Shown one piece after another: positions 1-8,311 of a stretch of 64,000 nt of DNA. This stretch comes from Acidobacteriaceae bacterium KBS 89. Lineage in GTDB: Bacteria; Acidobacteriota; Terriglobia; Terriglobales; Acidobacteriaceae. The stretch is from contig KB906754.1 in assembly GCA_000381605.1 (NCBI GenBank), forward strand, positions 1,013,147-1,077,146, written 5' to 3'. The position numbers were made by a program, and so were the translations under genes. How positions within the stretch are numbered: position 1 is the first letter of the stretch; the number at the start of each line of letters is the position of its first letter. The notes under the pieces were generated by a model. That model was not told the origin of the DNA. It worked only from the letters and a program-made list of their open reading frames with translations, and did no database searches.

Positions 1-187
1 GTGGAGCTACTGCCGTGGGAGCCGTACCTGGGTCGGTGGGCCGCGCAGGCTTTCCGCCATGGTTCGCAGCTGTACTCGTCGCTGGCGGTGGTGGAGGCTG
101 ATACGCTCTCGTCGTCTCTCGATGACAGCCACTTGCCATCAGCGCGATCGCAGAGAGCGTCGTGGCACAGCCAAACCGGGCGCGCAT
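1..187 (-). CDS. putative lipoprotein, N-terminal part, cut by window edge
   Basis: An open minus-strand frame starts with ATG at 187 and runs off the window. It begins MRARFGCATTLSAIALMASG and then Cys21, a short hydrophobic signal ending in a weak lipobox (M-A-S-G-C), so a lipid-anchored exported protein is likely. After the Cys the sequence is Pro/Ala/Thr-rich, like a cell-wall or periplasmic linker. Its ATG shares one base with the stop of the upstream gene (TGATG), so the two are probably translationally coupled. The downstream domain is outside the window and no function can be given. The opposite-strand frame over the same bases lacks these features. Confidence 0.5.
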   Translation of the reverse strand, partial: MRARFGCATTLSAIALMASGCHRETTRAYQPPPPPATSTAANHGGKPARPTDPGTAPTAVAP

Positions 188-423
188 CACGGCTTCGGTG
201 GTGGCGGCGTCGTCGCCGTTCTCCGCGCATGATCATCCAGCCGTTGCGCCAGCTTGTGCAGCTCAGTGGCGGCGGCACGCAAGGCATCAGAGCCATTCTG
301 CCGAACGTCCGGCACTACCTGATCGTTGATGTACTTCACAACGTTCTTCAAGTCCGTCTCCAGATGCGCCGCAGCGTCCTTCAACTGCTGTTCCCAAGGT
401 CGTTTTGAATCTCCTGTAGCCAT
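187..423 (-). CDS. small soluble hypothetical protein
   Basis: This 78-residue protein starts at ATG 423, chosen because GGAGAGG (431-437) lies 7 bases upstream; the GTG at 429 is too close to it. The sequence is predicted largely helical and charged (EQQLKDAAAHLETDLKNVVK, later ATELHKLAQRLDDHARR) and ends in a run of prolines after TATT. It has no signal peptide or membrane segment. It resembles small amphipathic helical proteins, but I do not recognise a family. It is first in a two-gene unit with the lipoprotein at 1-187, whose start overlaps its stop by one base. Confidence 0.65.
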   Translation of the reverse strand: MATGDSKRPWEQQLKDAAAHLETDLKNVVKYINDQVVPDVRQNGSDALRAAATELHKLAQRLDDHARRTATTPPPPKP

Positions 424-781
424 ACGCACACCTCTCCACAGTCAATTAGATGACGCGAAAAACCAAGGGTCAACGTCCATCGCACACGATTCCGCCCATG
501 TTCCCGCCTGGTAACGACGCACCCCCTCACTACAGAACTAAGAACAGGTCTGGATAAAGATATGCCAGCGGACACGACATAATCCTGCTACGCAAAACTT
601 CGGCATACCTGCAACATCCACACTTCAATGCACTTGCACCATTACCACTTAAGTTCACTTGCGATACATCAACGGTTCAGTGAACCTTACTGCCTGCGGC
701 GTGCATCGATACCTTAGCGTCGCAGGTTTCACCTCTGCCAGTGTCCGGCAGATACGCAGCTGGAATTTTGCGAGGTACCCA
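424..781. other. intergenic gap between divergent genes
   Basis: This gap separates the minus-strand pair from the plus-strand paralogue that starts near 782. It must hold both promoters. The open frame on the plus strand continues back to a TTG at 659, but the residues it adds do not look like part of a signal peptide, so I treat this stretch as non-coding. No repeat or hairpin stands out. Confidence 0.4.
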
Positions 782-1615
782 TTGGGCCCGATACGCAAGC
801 GGAACACCCCTCACACGCAATCAACCAGACCTATCCTCCACGCCGCATTTGTTCTGCTCATCGCAGTCTCACCCTTCGCGGCGGCTCAGACGCCTCCAGC
901 GAGCAAGCCCGCAGCGGACATCATCGCCGCGAACTCGCGTCTGGAACTCCCCGATTCACCTGGTGTCCTCTTCAGCAGTTCGAGCGGCTCCGCAGGTCCC
1001 GATAGCACCTCAATCGACCCCGCGCCGAAGCCGATTTTCAAGCATTCACCCCATCTCAAGATGATCGTTTTGCCGGGAGAAGTCGCCGATCCGATGACGG
1101 TGCACGATAAGGTTTCGACCGGCCTCAAAAATTCGGTGTCCCCCTTCTCCGCGACGGGATGGATCGCAGCCGCCAAATGGGGTCAGCTGAACGATAGCAG
1201 CCCCAACTATGGAAGCGATTCCGGCGCCTTTGGTCAACGGCTAGGAGCAGCCGCTCTACGCAGCACCTCAAACAATGTCCTCAGCCATTCCGTGTTCGCT
1301 TCGATATTTCATGAAGATCCCAGATACTACGTCATGGGTTCGGGCCACCCCTTCTTGCAGCGGCTCGTTTATGCGGGCACCCGTTCCATCATCACCCGCA
1401 CCGACAGCGGCCATTCCACGCCAAACTTTGCTCTCCTTGCCGGAAGCGCCGCCAGCTCTGCCCTCACCGCAACCTACTATCCGGCAAAGAACACTACTTT
1501 CAGCGGAGTGGCTCAGACTTTCGGAGGCTCCGTTGGCGGTTCCGCGCTGAGTTTCCTTGTCGACGAGTTTCTCGTCGATGCATTGGTCGACCTCAAATTA
1601 AAGAAGAAGCAGTAG
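782..1615 (+). CDS. secreted LPD[AS]P/DPRYY-family protein, paralogue 1
   Basis: The start chosen is TTG at 782, six bases after GAGG; it leaves a clean signal peptide (PILHAAFVLLIAVSPFAAAQ) whereas the frame extended to 659 does not. The mature protein has LPDSP (residues 56-60), then a domain with HEDPRYYV, a TRTDSGHSTPNFA segment and ALTATYYP. The same series is found in the next two genes and in the gene at 17832, so this is the first of a tandem family. Small, glycine-rich, weakly hydrophobic stretches near the end suggest insertion in or contact with the outer membrane, but that is inference. The C-terminus is lysine-rich (LKLKKKQ), like paralogue 2. No enzymatic motif is visible and the function is unknown. 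The exact start is uncertain. Confidence 0.75.
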   Translation: MGPIRKRNTPHTQSTRPILHAAFVLLIAVSPFAAAQTPPASKPAADIIAANSRLELPDSPGVLFSSSSGSAGPDSTSIDPAPKPIFKHSPHLKMIVLPGEVADPMTVHDKVSTGLKNSVSPFSATGWIAAAKWGQLNDSSPNYGSDSGAFGQRLGAAALRSTSNNVLSHSVFASIFHEDPRYYVMGSGHPFLQRLVYAGTRSIITRTDSGHSTPNFALLAGSAASSALTATYYPAKNTTFSGVAQTFGGSVGGSALSFLVDEFLVDALVDLKLKKKQ

Positions 1616-1741
1616 TCGCCTGGTCCCCTTCGCGTACTATGGAATCTAAGGTGAGAGTGGCGCGGGCGTTTTGGATCTCCCGTCGCGAGTTGACGTGACA
1701 AACTCACGGTCAACGCTCATCGGCATCCCAGTGTCCATACC

Positions 1742-1765
1742 GGTAACGCGTGTGAAGGTAACGCG
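1742..1765. promoter_or_regulatory. two direct repeats of GGTAACGCG upstream of paralogue 2
   Basis: GGTAACGCG occurs at 1742-1750 and again at 1757-1765, 15 bases apart start to start, in the gap between paralogues 1 and 2 and about 200 bases before the start at 1961. The arrangement could be a regulator site. There is no independent support. Confidence 0.25.
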
Positions 1766-1960
1766 CCGGATATCGCAAACTAGTAAAAATACCCGCGCGA
1801 ACGCTACTACAAATAGAGCCAACTCGACTCTGTATTGGTGTTATTCTCGGTTACTGGCAACTTGCTCAATTCATTCCACATCGAAATCTTAAAACGTCGA
1901 GGTGGTTTATGCTCGTCTTTCCGCCAGATGAAAAGACAACCAACTCAGAGGCTACTTTCT

Positions 1961-2788
1961 ATGATCACCCGACGTATCTTTACAGAATCCATCACCGGAC
2001 GAGCGTCCATCGCCATCGCGCTTGCACTCATCTGTGCTTCAAGACCGTTCGCGATAGCCCAGTCAAGTAATGGCCCCACCAATTCCAGCGATGCAATGCT
2101 CACGCTGCCTGACGCACCGGGCGCGATGATTGCCAGCACAAGTGCCGCAACGCCCGACAATAACACTGCTGCAGACGCGGCGTTTGATCCCGCCACAAAG
2201 GCATCTCCAGTGACTGCTTCTCACTACCAGAAATACATCTCTCCTGGCGAGATCGCTCCAAAAGAATCCGTAAAAGATAAATTCGTACTGGGCGCAGTGA
2301 CATCCATCTCCCCATTCTCGATGCTGGGTTGGCTCGTATCTGCCGGCTGGAGCCAGGTCTTTGACAGCAGCCCGAATTACACCGGCAGCACTGGCAAGCA
2401 ATTTGGCCAGCGACTCGGTGCAGCCGCGGCGTTGAATACCAGCAGGGAAATCTTCGGCGACTCCGTCCTCTGCTCAGTGTTTCATCAGGATCCGCGGTAC
2501 TACATTCTGGGGAAAGAACAGAACTTCTTTAAACGCCTCGTCTATTCCGGAACTCGTCCCATCATTGGCCGGACAGACGGTGGCCGCACCATACCGAACT
2601 TCGCAAATCTCGGAGGCACTTATGCAGCGGCTGCGCTGAGCCAGACCTACTATCCTCCGATCAATCGTGGCGCGAGCCAGGTAGCACAGACCTTCGGCTT
2701 GTCTCTTGGCAGCTCTGCAGTCGGCTATGTAGTCAGTGAGTTTGGCGGCGATGTCATCTCATTCCTCCACGTGAAGAAGAAGAAATAA
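1961..2788 (+). CDS. secreted LPDAP/DPRYY-family protein, paralogue 2
   Basis: ATG 1961 is preceded by AGAGG at 1947-1951 and gives a signal peptide (ASIAIALALICASRPFAIAQ). An in-frame ATG at 1928 would add 11 residues and cannot be excluded. The mature part has LPDAPG at residues 49-54, then KDKFVLGAVTSISPFSMLGW, HQDPRYYI, GRTDGGRTIPNFA and ALSQTYYP, and ends in VKKKK. It is about as long as paralogue 1 and similar over the whole mature region (the NSVSPFSATGW and TSISPFSMLGW stretches correspond), so the two are a recent tandem duplication. Exported, probably envelope-associated, function unknown. Confidence 0.8.
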   Translation: MITRRIFTESITGRASIAIALALICASRPFAIAQSSNGPTNSSDAMLTLPDAPGAMIASTSAATPDNNTAADAAFDPATKASPVTASHYQKYISPGEIAPKESVKDKFVLGAVTSISPFSMLGWLVSAGWSQVFDSSPNYTGSTGKQFGQRLGAAAALNTSREIFGDSVLCSVFHQDPRYYILGKEQNFFKRLVYSGTRPIIGRTDGGRTIPNFANLGGTYAAAALSQTYYPPINRGASQVAQTFGLSLGSSAVGYVVSEFGGDVISFLHVKKKK

Positions 2789-2835
2789 TTCGTCACCTGC
2801 CTATGTTTAGATAAAACAGTGGGAGGCGTGGGGCA

Positions 2836-3744
2836 ATGCGTTGGCTTCTGATGTCGTTGGTGCTTTCGATATCGACATCTGCGCAGACACGACCGCCGCT
2901 AACAGTCCCCGAGACCCCTGCTAACCTGCCTGACTCCGCTGCTGCTGACCTCCCCGACGCACCCGAGCCAGCGCAACAGCAACAGGAAGACGTCGTTGCC
3001 GTCGCCGAGGCCTCCTTCAAACTGAACGGCCGCGGGGCCCATCCCTGCGGCGTGTTCAGCGCCATGAAGGTGGTTTATTTCGATCCCAGCCGAGTCGATG
3101 AGGTGCCCAAACCCTGCACCGAGCTCTTCTACCCGTACCAACGCTTTCTCAACAGTAACGTCGTCGTCCCAATGACCTGGGAGCAAAAGGGCTACCTGGC
3201 GCTCCACAATCTCACCGATCCAGCAAACTTCGGGACCATCCTCGGCATCTCCGCCATCACCGTCGCAACCGACTCGCACTCGGCTTATGGCCCCGGTCTC
3301 AAGGGCTTCGGCAAAAGCGTCGGCGTCAGCCTTCTGCAGGACGCGACCGGCCAGTTCTTCGGGACCTTTGCTATTCCGTCCCTCGTGCGTCAGGACCCAC
3401 GCTACTTCCGCATGCCTCACGCTCCCTTCAAGAAGCGTCTGATCTATTGCATCTCCCGCACCGTGATCTCACGCAGCGACGCCGGCAAATCGATGCCCAA
3501 CTACGCTACGCTGGTGAGCTACCCGATCGGCGCCGAGCTGTCCAATTTCTATGTCCCCGGCGTGCAGACGGATGCAAAGTCCACAGCAGCCCGCGTCCTC
3601 ACCGGCTACGCCCTGGACCCCGTCAACAACATCATCAACGAATTCCTGCCGGACCTCGCCAGTCACGTTCACATCCAGATTATTTTTGTGCAGCGCATTA
3701 TCAATAATGTCGCCAGCAGCAATGCCACAACGGGCATTCCATAG
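2836..3744 (+). CDS. secreted LPDAP/DPRYY-family protein, paralogue 3 (divergent)
   Basis: The start at 2836 follows GGGAGG by about 10 bases. A short signal peptide (MRWLLMSLVLSISTSAQ) precedes two overlapping versions of the motif, LPDSA (31-35) and LPDAP (39-43), then a glutamine run. The family core is present but altered: VRQDPRYFR, SRSDAGKSMPNYA, LSNFYVP. A family-specific insert (residues about 60-110) contains two cysteines, CGVFSAMK and KPCTELFY, which may form a disulphide. Only 47 bases separate it from paralogue 2, so the two may be co-transcribed. Function unknown. Confidence 0.8.
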   Translation: MRWLLMSLVLSISTSAQTRPPLTVPETPANLPDSAAADLPDAPEPAQQQQEDVVAVAEASFKLNGRGAHPCGVFSAMKVVYFDPSRVDEVPKPCTELFYPYQRFLNSNVVVPMTWEQKGYLALHNLTDPANFGTILGISAITVATDSHSAYGPGLKGFGKSVGVSLLQDATGQFFGTFAIPSLVRQDPRYFRMPHAPFKKRLIYCISRTVISRSDAGKSMPNYATLVSYPIGAELSNFYVPGVQTDAKSTAARVLTGYALDPVNNIINEFLPDLASHVHIQIIFVQRIINNVASSNATTGIP

Positions 3745-4021
3745 CGCCAGTTGGGCCACCAGGACCCCTCCCATCCACAGCCCATTTTCCCCATTCAATG
3801 TAGATTCTCGCCGTTCAATTACAGATGCTTCGATGTGGCCTTTCGTGTGCGTACTCTAAGGAGTGTGAATCGAACGGCTTGGCCGACGCATCTTCTTATA
3901 TGGACTAGAGATAGCCGAACCGTTCTAGGCACTTTCACAGACATTCCGCAGTGGATTAGCTTGAACTGAAGACGACTCCCTGCGAATCAAAGAGACAAAG
4001 ACTCACTCAGGAGACACATTA

Positions 4022-6118
4022 ATGCCGAAGGCTAAATATTTCGAAAAAGCTCTCACCTACGGAGCCCGAGCAGGTTGGGTGGTGTTCAACAAGCTGAACT
4101 CGATCAGCCCCAACGCCAGCTTCACCCCCAAGTGGAGCGACAAGCCGCTGCTCAAGAGCTACCAGAAAGAGAAGCCGCCTCTCGGCTGGCCCCGCACCAC
4201 CGACTCCCTCTGCCCCAAATGCATCCCTGAGATCCGCCAGCAGATCGTCGACGGCAAACTCCCCCACGAGATCCTGCTCAATGAAAAGGTCGGTGAGATC
4301 AAGGCTCAGATCATCGAGCGCGACGGCCAGATCCTCATGGTTAAGGACTGCCCCATCCACGGCCACTTCGAAGACGTGATGTCGATCGACACCGCCTTCT
4401 TCAAACATCTCGAAGAGGTCTTCCCCGGCCGCGACATCCGCGCCCACAACGACGAGAAGCTCCACAACCACGGCACGTCAACCGTCACCCACGGCCGCGG
4501 CTCAGTTCTCACCATCGACCTCACGAACCGCTGCAACATGATGTGCGATCCCTGCTTCATGGATGCCAACCAGGTCGGCTTCGTCCACGAACTCACCTGG
4601 GACGAGATCAAGACCATGCTCGACAACGCGGTCACCATCAAGCCCCGCCGTCAGATGTCGGTTCAGTTCTCGGGTGGCGAGCCCACGCTCAGCCCCTACT
4701 TCCTCGACGCCGTCGCCTACGCCCGCAAGGTCGGTTACACCTCCGTGCAGGCTGCGACCAACGGCATCGAGTTCGCCAAGTCCAAGGAGTTCGCCAAGGC
4801 CTCGGCTGAAGCCGGTCTCCGCTACGCCTACCTCCAGTTCGACGGTATCGGCAACGCAGCCAACTCGCACCGCAAGGTCGGCAACGCATTCGACGTGAAG
4901 CTCCAGGCCATCCACAACCTCTACGAGGCCGGCGTGGACATCGTCCCCGTCACCACCATCGTCAACGGCATCAACAACGAGCAGGTTGGCCGCATCATCG
5001 AGTTCGCACTCGACAACCCGAAGAAGATCAACTTCCTCTCCTTCCAGCCCGTCAGCTTTACTGGCCGCGACGAAGAGGTCTCCGACGAGCGTCGCAAGGC
5101 ACAGCGCTACACGCTTTCGCACCTCGCCCACGACGTCAAGAACCAGACCGGCCTCGGCGAGCCGACCCGCGATTGGTTCCCAATCTCCTTCATGTCCACC
5201 TTCTCCGACTGGGCCGACCTCGTCCACGGACCAGATCGCGACTGGGGCCAGCTCTCCTGCGGCTGCCACCCGAACTGCGGCATCTCCATGGCGCTGATGA
5301 TCGACAAGGAGACCAAGGAAGCCGTTCCCGTCACCGCGTTCATCAATGCGGACCGTCTCGCCAAGGACATCGCCCGCGTCAACGATGCGGCCCGTGGCAA
5401 GTACCTCACCATGATCGGCGCAGCCCTCGCGCTCATCCGCAACTACAAGCCTGAAGCCGCACCGACCCACTTCAAGATCAAGGACCTGCTCGAGAAGTTC
5501 GACAAGAGCTTCGGCGCCAGCGGACGCAGCTACGGCAAAGTCACCGCAGACCGCACGATGGAAGACATCGCCAAGCGTCGCGGCGACCGTTGGAACTTCC
5601 TCTTCATCGCCGGCATGTGGTTCCAGGACCTCTTCAACTACGACTTCCGCCGTACCGAGCAGTGCATCATCCCCTACGCCACACAAGAGGGTGAGATCAG
5701 CTTCTGCGCCTACAACACGGGCGTGGGCTGGCGGAACATCATCGAGAAGATGCACATGACCTCCACCCTCACCAAGTGGTACGAGGAGCATGGCCGTCAC
5801 GAGATCTTCGCCGGCGGCAAGAAGGTCGGCTTGGAGAAGGAAGCGAAGTACGATCTCGTCCTCAACGACGAGCACGTCAACGCCGCTGCCAACGACACCT
5901 TCGAGAAATCCGGCGTCGCGAAGAACTCTCGCGAAGAAAAGATCCGCGCACGTGATGCAAAGATCAAGCAGGACGCCGAAAACGCTCGTATGGCCAAGCT
6001 CTACCGCAAGGAAGTGCTCGGCGAGCAGGAGCAGCCCGGCTTCATCTCCCTCGGAGAGATCAAGCCAGCCGCCCCCATCGTCAAGGCCGAGGTCGAAGAG
6101 ACCGTCTCGGGCGACTAA
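4022..6118 (+). CDS. radical SAM tetraether/membrane-spanning lipid synthase (Tes-like)
   Basis: This 698-residue enzyme starts at ATG 4022, eight bases after AGGAG. It has the radical SAM signature C171-x3-C175-x2-C178 (CNMMCDPC) and an SGGEPTLSP segment for SAM binding. An N-terminal cysteine pair (LCPKC, C64 and C67) with KDCPIHGHFE (C110), a central CGCHPNCG (C413, C415, C419) and C-terminal C548 and C562 (SFCAYNTG) match the multi-cluster layout of archaeal Tes, which couples two lipid tails by C-C bond formation. Acidobacteria make membrane-spanning iso-diabolic acid lipids, and Tes homologues are the proposed enzymes; that this copy does so is inference. The last 110 residues are charged and look like an accessory tail. 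It stands alone, followed by a terminator. Confidence 0.85.
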   Translation: MPKAKYFEKALTYGARAGWVVFNKLNSISPNASFTPKWSDKPLLKSYQKEKPPLGWPRTTDSLCPKCIPEIRQQIVDGKLPHEILLNEKVGEIKAQIIERDGQILMVKDCPIHGHFEDVMSIDTAFFKHLEEVFPGRDIRAHNDEKLHNHGTSTVTHGRGSVLTIDLTNRCNMMCDPCFMDANQVGFVHELTWDEIKTMLDNAVTIKPRRQMSVQFSGGEPTLSPYFLDAVAYARKVGYTSVQAATNGIEFAKSKEFAKASAEAGLRYAYLQFDGIGNAANSHRKVGNAFDVKLQAIHNLYEAGVDIVPVTTIVNGINNEQVGRIIEFALDNPKKINFLSFQPVSFTGRDEEVSDERRKAQRYTLSHLAHDVKNQTGLGEPTRDWFPISFMSTFSDWADLVHGPDRDWGQLSCGCHPNCGISMALMIDKETKEAVPVTAFINADRLAKDIARVNDAARGKYLTMIGAALALIRNYKPEAAPTHFKIKDLLEKFDKSFGASGRSYGKVTADRTMEDIAKRRGDRWNFLFIAGMWFQDLFNYDFRRTEQCIIPYATQEGEISFCAYNTGVGWRNIIEKMHMTSTLTKWYEEHGRHEIFAGGKKVGLEKEAKYDLVLNDEHVNAAANDTFEKSGVAKNSREEKIRARDAKIKQDAENARMAKLYRKEVLGEQEQPGFISLGEIKPAAPIVKAEVEETVSGD

Positions 6119-6140
6119 TCGCTGAATCCAGCTGCACAAG

Positions 6141-6166
6141 AAGGCCGCCAGCAATGGCGGCCTTTT
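6141..6166 (+). terminator. rho-independent terminator after the Tes-like gene
   Basis: A 9-bp perfect stem, AAGGCCGCC (6141-6149) with GGCGGCCTT (6156-6164), six-base loop, then TTTT. It lies 22 bases after the stop. Confidence 0.85.
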
Positions 6167-6409
6167 CTGCGCTCGCAATAGGCTCAAAATACGAGCGACA
6201 ACCTCAGCTTGCCGGGCGCTTCAAAGACCCGCCTTTATCTCGACCACCTCAAAAGTGTTATTGAGCCGCAAGCCTTCCCCACTACCCCAAAAAGCCTCCA
6301 TTTCGGGATGTGGTTTTGAAGGATTAGTGCGAAAGTTTTAAAAGTACCCGCACTGCCAGGTGCTCGATTGGGTGAAACCCAGGTATTCGGATGAAACAAG
6401 GAGTCGACC

Positions 6410-6619
6410 ATGAACAATCTTAGTGATAGGCCCGCGAACATGGGGGAGGCAGCCTGCGTTCAGGATGCAAAAACAGGCGATTATTCCTTATCCTTGCATG
6501 GCGCGATCGCTCAGTTGACAGCGGAAAATCACCGCCTGCAGACCATGATCGATGACCTCCTGAACAGGATAGAGTGTCTCCGTTGCGGACCTGATATGCA
6601 GGCATTCGGATCTGCCTAG
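6410..6619 (+). CDS. small hypothetical protein with coiled-coil segment
   Basis: Sixty-nine residues, ATG 6410 six bases after AAGGAG, a strong ribosome site that supports it as a real gene. The middle (AIAQLTAENHRLQTMIDDLL) has heptad-like leucine/isoleucine spacing and probably forms a short coiled coil. Three cysteines are present, two in CLRCG near the end, which could bind metal. No signal peptide. No family recognised. It stands alone between the Tes terminator and a convergent gene. Confidence 0.6.
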   Translation: MNNLSDRPANMGEAACVQDAKTGDYSLSLHGAIAQLTAENHRLQTMIDDLLNRIECLRCGPDMQAFGSA

Positions 6620-6760
6620 AAGAATTTCGTGAACGAGATGCTGTCCGCCAATCAAGCCAGCCCTACGGCATAGGTCGACGGCGACTAATTACCTTCAACT
6701 ACATCAACAGACGGGCCTCCATCCAGCGCACTCATCCCAGAGACACAACATGCGTGATCT

Positions 6761-7180
6761 TTATCGCGCCACACCCTTCTGAATCTGTTGATAGCCGCGC
6801 AGCATAATCACAACCCCGATGAGATTCAGCACCGGAGGAGGCAGCAGACATATCCAGCCCATCGTAGTCAGCGACGGCAAAGCCAGCACATAAGAAATGT
6901 CCGTAAACAGATCCGAAAAACGCACGCCCGCCGTAATCACAAGCCAGATCGGGTCCTTCTTCCACCGCCACAGCGTAATCGCCTGGGCCAGCGCGAACGC
7001 CGCCCACTGCCCGCCCGACCGGCGCAGAAACGCAGTCTCGAGCCCGGCGGGAACAGTGGCATGGAAGACCCGGAACCAGTGCTCCGGCGCAACCCACGCC
7101 ATCACGAACAGACACGTGTCCTCTACCAGCGCGACCCAAAGAAAGATGAGAATCAGAATTCTAAGGCGTCGCTCGATCAC
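6761..7180 (-). CDS. four-helix integral membrane protein, hypothetical
   Basis: A 139-residue protein with about four hydrophobic segments (ILILIFLWVALVEDTCLFVM; GGQWAAFALAQAITLW; PIWLVITAGVRFSDLFTDI; WICLLPPPVLNLIGVVIML). The start is GTG at 7180, six bases after GAGGG. Another frame over the same bases lacks hydrophobic periodicity. The layout resembles small DoxX-like or sterol-isomerase-like inner-membrane proteins, but no diagnostic motif is visible. Located between the small 6410 gene and a minus-strand peptidase, without obvious operon partners. Confidence 0.65.
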   Translation of the reverse strand: MIERRLRILILIFLWVALVEDTCLFVMAWVAPEHWFRVFHATVPAGLETAFLRRSGGQWAAFALAQAITLWRWKKDPIWLVITAGVRFSDLFTDISYVLALPSLTTMGWICLLPPPVLNLIGVVIMLRGYQQIQKGVAR

Positions 7181-7285
7181 AGGCAGCCCTCGCTCAACCT
7201 GACGTTAATCCCGAGAACAGTTTCTGTCTACAACGTGCGGAGTCAAAACCAATCAACCAATCCAGCAAGCCATCTCTCAAAATAG

Positions 7286-7309
7286 AAAAGCCCCGGAAGA
7301 ATCCGGGGC
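7286..7309 (-). terminator. rho-independent terminator of the M15-like peptidase gene
   Basis: Perfect 8-bp stem GCCCCGGA (7290-7297) with TCCGGGGC (7302-7309), four-base loop, followed in the minus direction by TTTT (7286-7289). It sits 30 bases past the stop at 7340. Confidence 0.85.
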
Positions 7310-7339
7310 CTCTGCATTCTCGATCAATCAGAAGAAGCG

Positions 7340-8116
7340 TTACTGTCCAGCAACAGTCCCTGAACTGCGGCTAGAGCGAGCCCGGCGAGTCTGAGCAAGA
7401 ATCGTCCGCCGCTGTTTCGATCCGAACACCCACTCGCGAACCGGCCCCACATCGATATGGACAAACTGGCTCACCGGATAGTACCCAACGCCGCCTGCCT
7501 TCAGCGACAGCGCCGCATTCCGCAACTGTACCGTCGTCACTCCTGGCACGCGAAGGTCGATCGCATGTCCTTCCATATGCTGGCTATGCTCGGCCACGCC
7601 GGTCTGCGGCGAGTTCTGCCGCAACGCCGAATTCGTCTCCGGTGTCCGGTACCCGCACACAACATTGATCACGCTGTCTAACTTTCCCAGCCGTGCCAAC
7701 ATCGCATGCAACACATCGAACTCCTTTGGATCGTAGTTGCTGACGTCCTGCGTGTTGTGGTCGCGCAGGAAGTAGTTGAGCTTCTCCAGCGCATCCGGCA
7801 AATACATATCGCCTACCCGGTAGACAATATCCAGGTTCTCCCCGGTATGGATGTTCGTCAGCTTGAGCTGGTACGGTTTCCCATCCTCCGGGACCTCCGT
7901 CGCGACCCCACTGGCAGCAATCTCCGACGGCAACACCCCAGGCAGCACCTCTTCCCCATGCATCATGGCTGGGGACGTCTTCAAACGCATCGAACTCTTC
8001 AGGCTGGCATGCACCCGAGTCTTCACTGTCCTGGCCCACGACGAACCGCTCGCCCCAAAAACCACAATCGCCGCCGCCGTAACCACCGCGAAGCCTCGTA
8101 CGCTCAATAACCGCAT
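7340..8116 (-). CDS. secreted DUF882/M15-family murein peptidase
   Basis: This 258-residue protein begins with a signal peptide (GFAVVTAAAIVVFGASG). The C-terminal half is a DUF882/peptidase M15 domain: VVCGYRTPETN, then SQHMEGHAIDLRVPG, with the HxxxxxxD zinc pattern (the second His of HMEGH and the Asp), and SQFVHIDVGPVREW holding the third zinc ligand in HID. LAS-type enzymes such as MepK/YcbK cleave peptide cross-links in murein; the specificity here is not determined. The central region (PYQLKLTNIHTGENLDIVY) is the usual DUF882 lead-in. It acts in the periplasm. A strong terminator follows. Confidence 0.8.
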   Translation of the reverse strand: MRLLSVRGFAVVTAAAIVVFGASGSSWARTVKTRVHASLKSSMRLKTSPAMMHGEEVLPGVLPSEIAASGVATEVPEDGKPYQLKLTNIHTGENLDIVYRVGDMYLPDALEKLNYFLRDHNTQDVSNYDPKEFDVLHAMLARLGKLDSVINVVCGYRTPETNSALRQNSPQTGVAEHSQHMEGHAIDLRVPGVTTVQLRNAALSLKAGGVGYYPVSQFVHIDVGPVREWVFGSKQRRTILAQTRRARSSRSSGTVAGQ

Positions 8117-8311
8117 CTACACTCCTGGCCCACCGAATCTTTGCGAATGTAAATTCTAAATGCGATTCACCGATCGCCATTCGCTCTTTCAAGTTTACCT
8201 ATTTCATACCTAATCCCGCATCGTGGGAATGTAACTTTAGTGTCACACTTGAAAATTACTTCCATCATGGCACTAAACCCTTTGCTTACATACCACTAGC
8301 CTTGCCAGAAT

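Noticed and set aside
1909..2070. 54-codon plus-strand frame with GAGGTGG just upstream
   Set aside because: It overlaps the signal region of paralogue 2 in another frame, is His/Arg-rich and has no support beyond the ribosome-like site.
4502..6187. 561-codon minus-strand open frame
   Set aside because: It is opposite the Tes-like gene, has no ribosome site and only mirrors the low-stop GC-rich bias.
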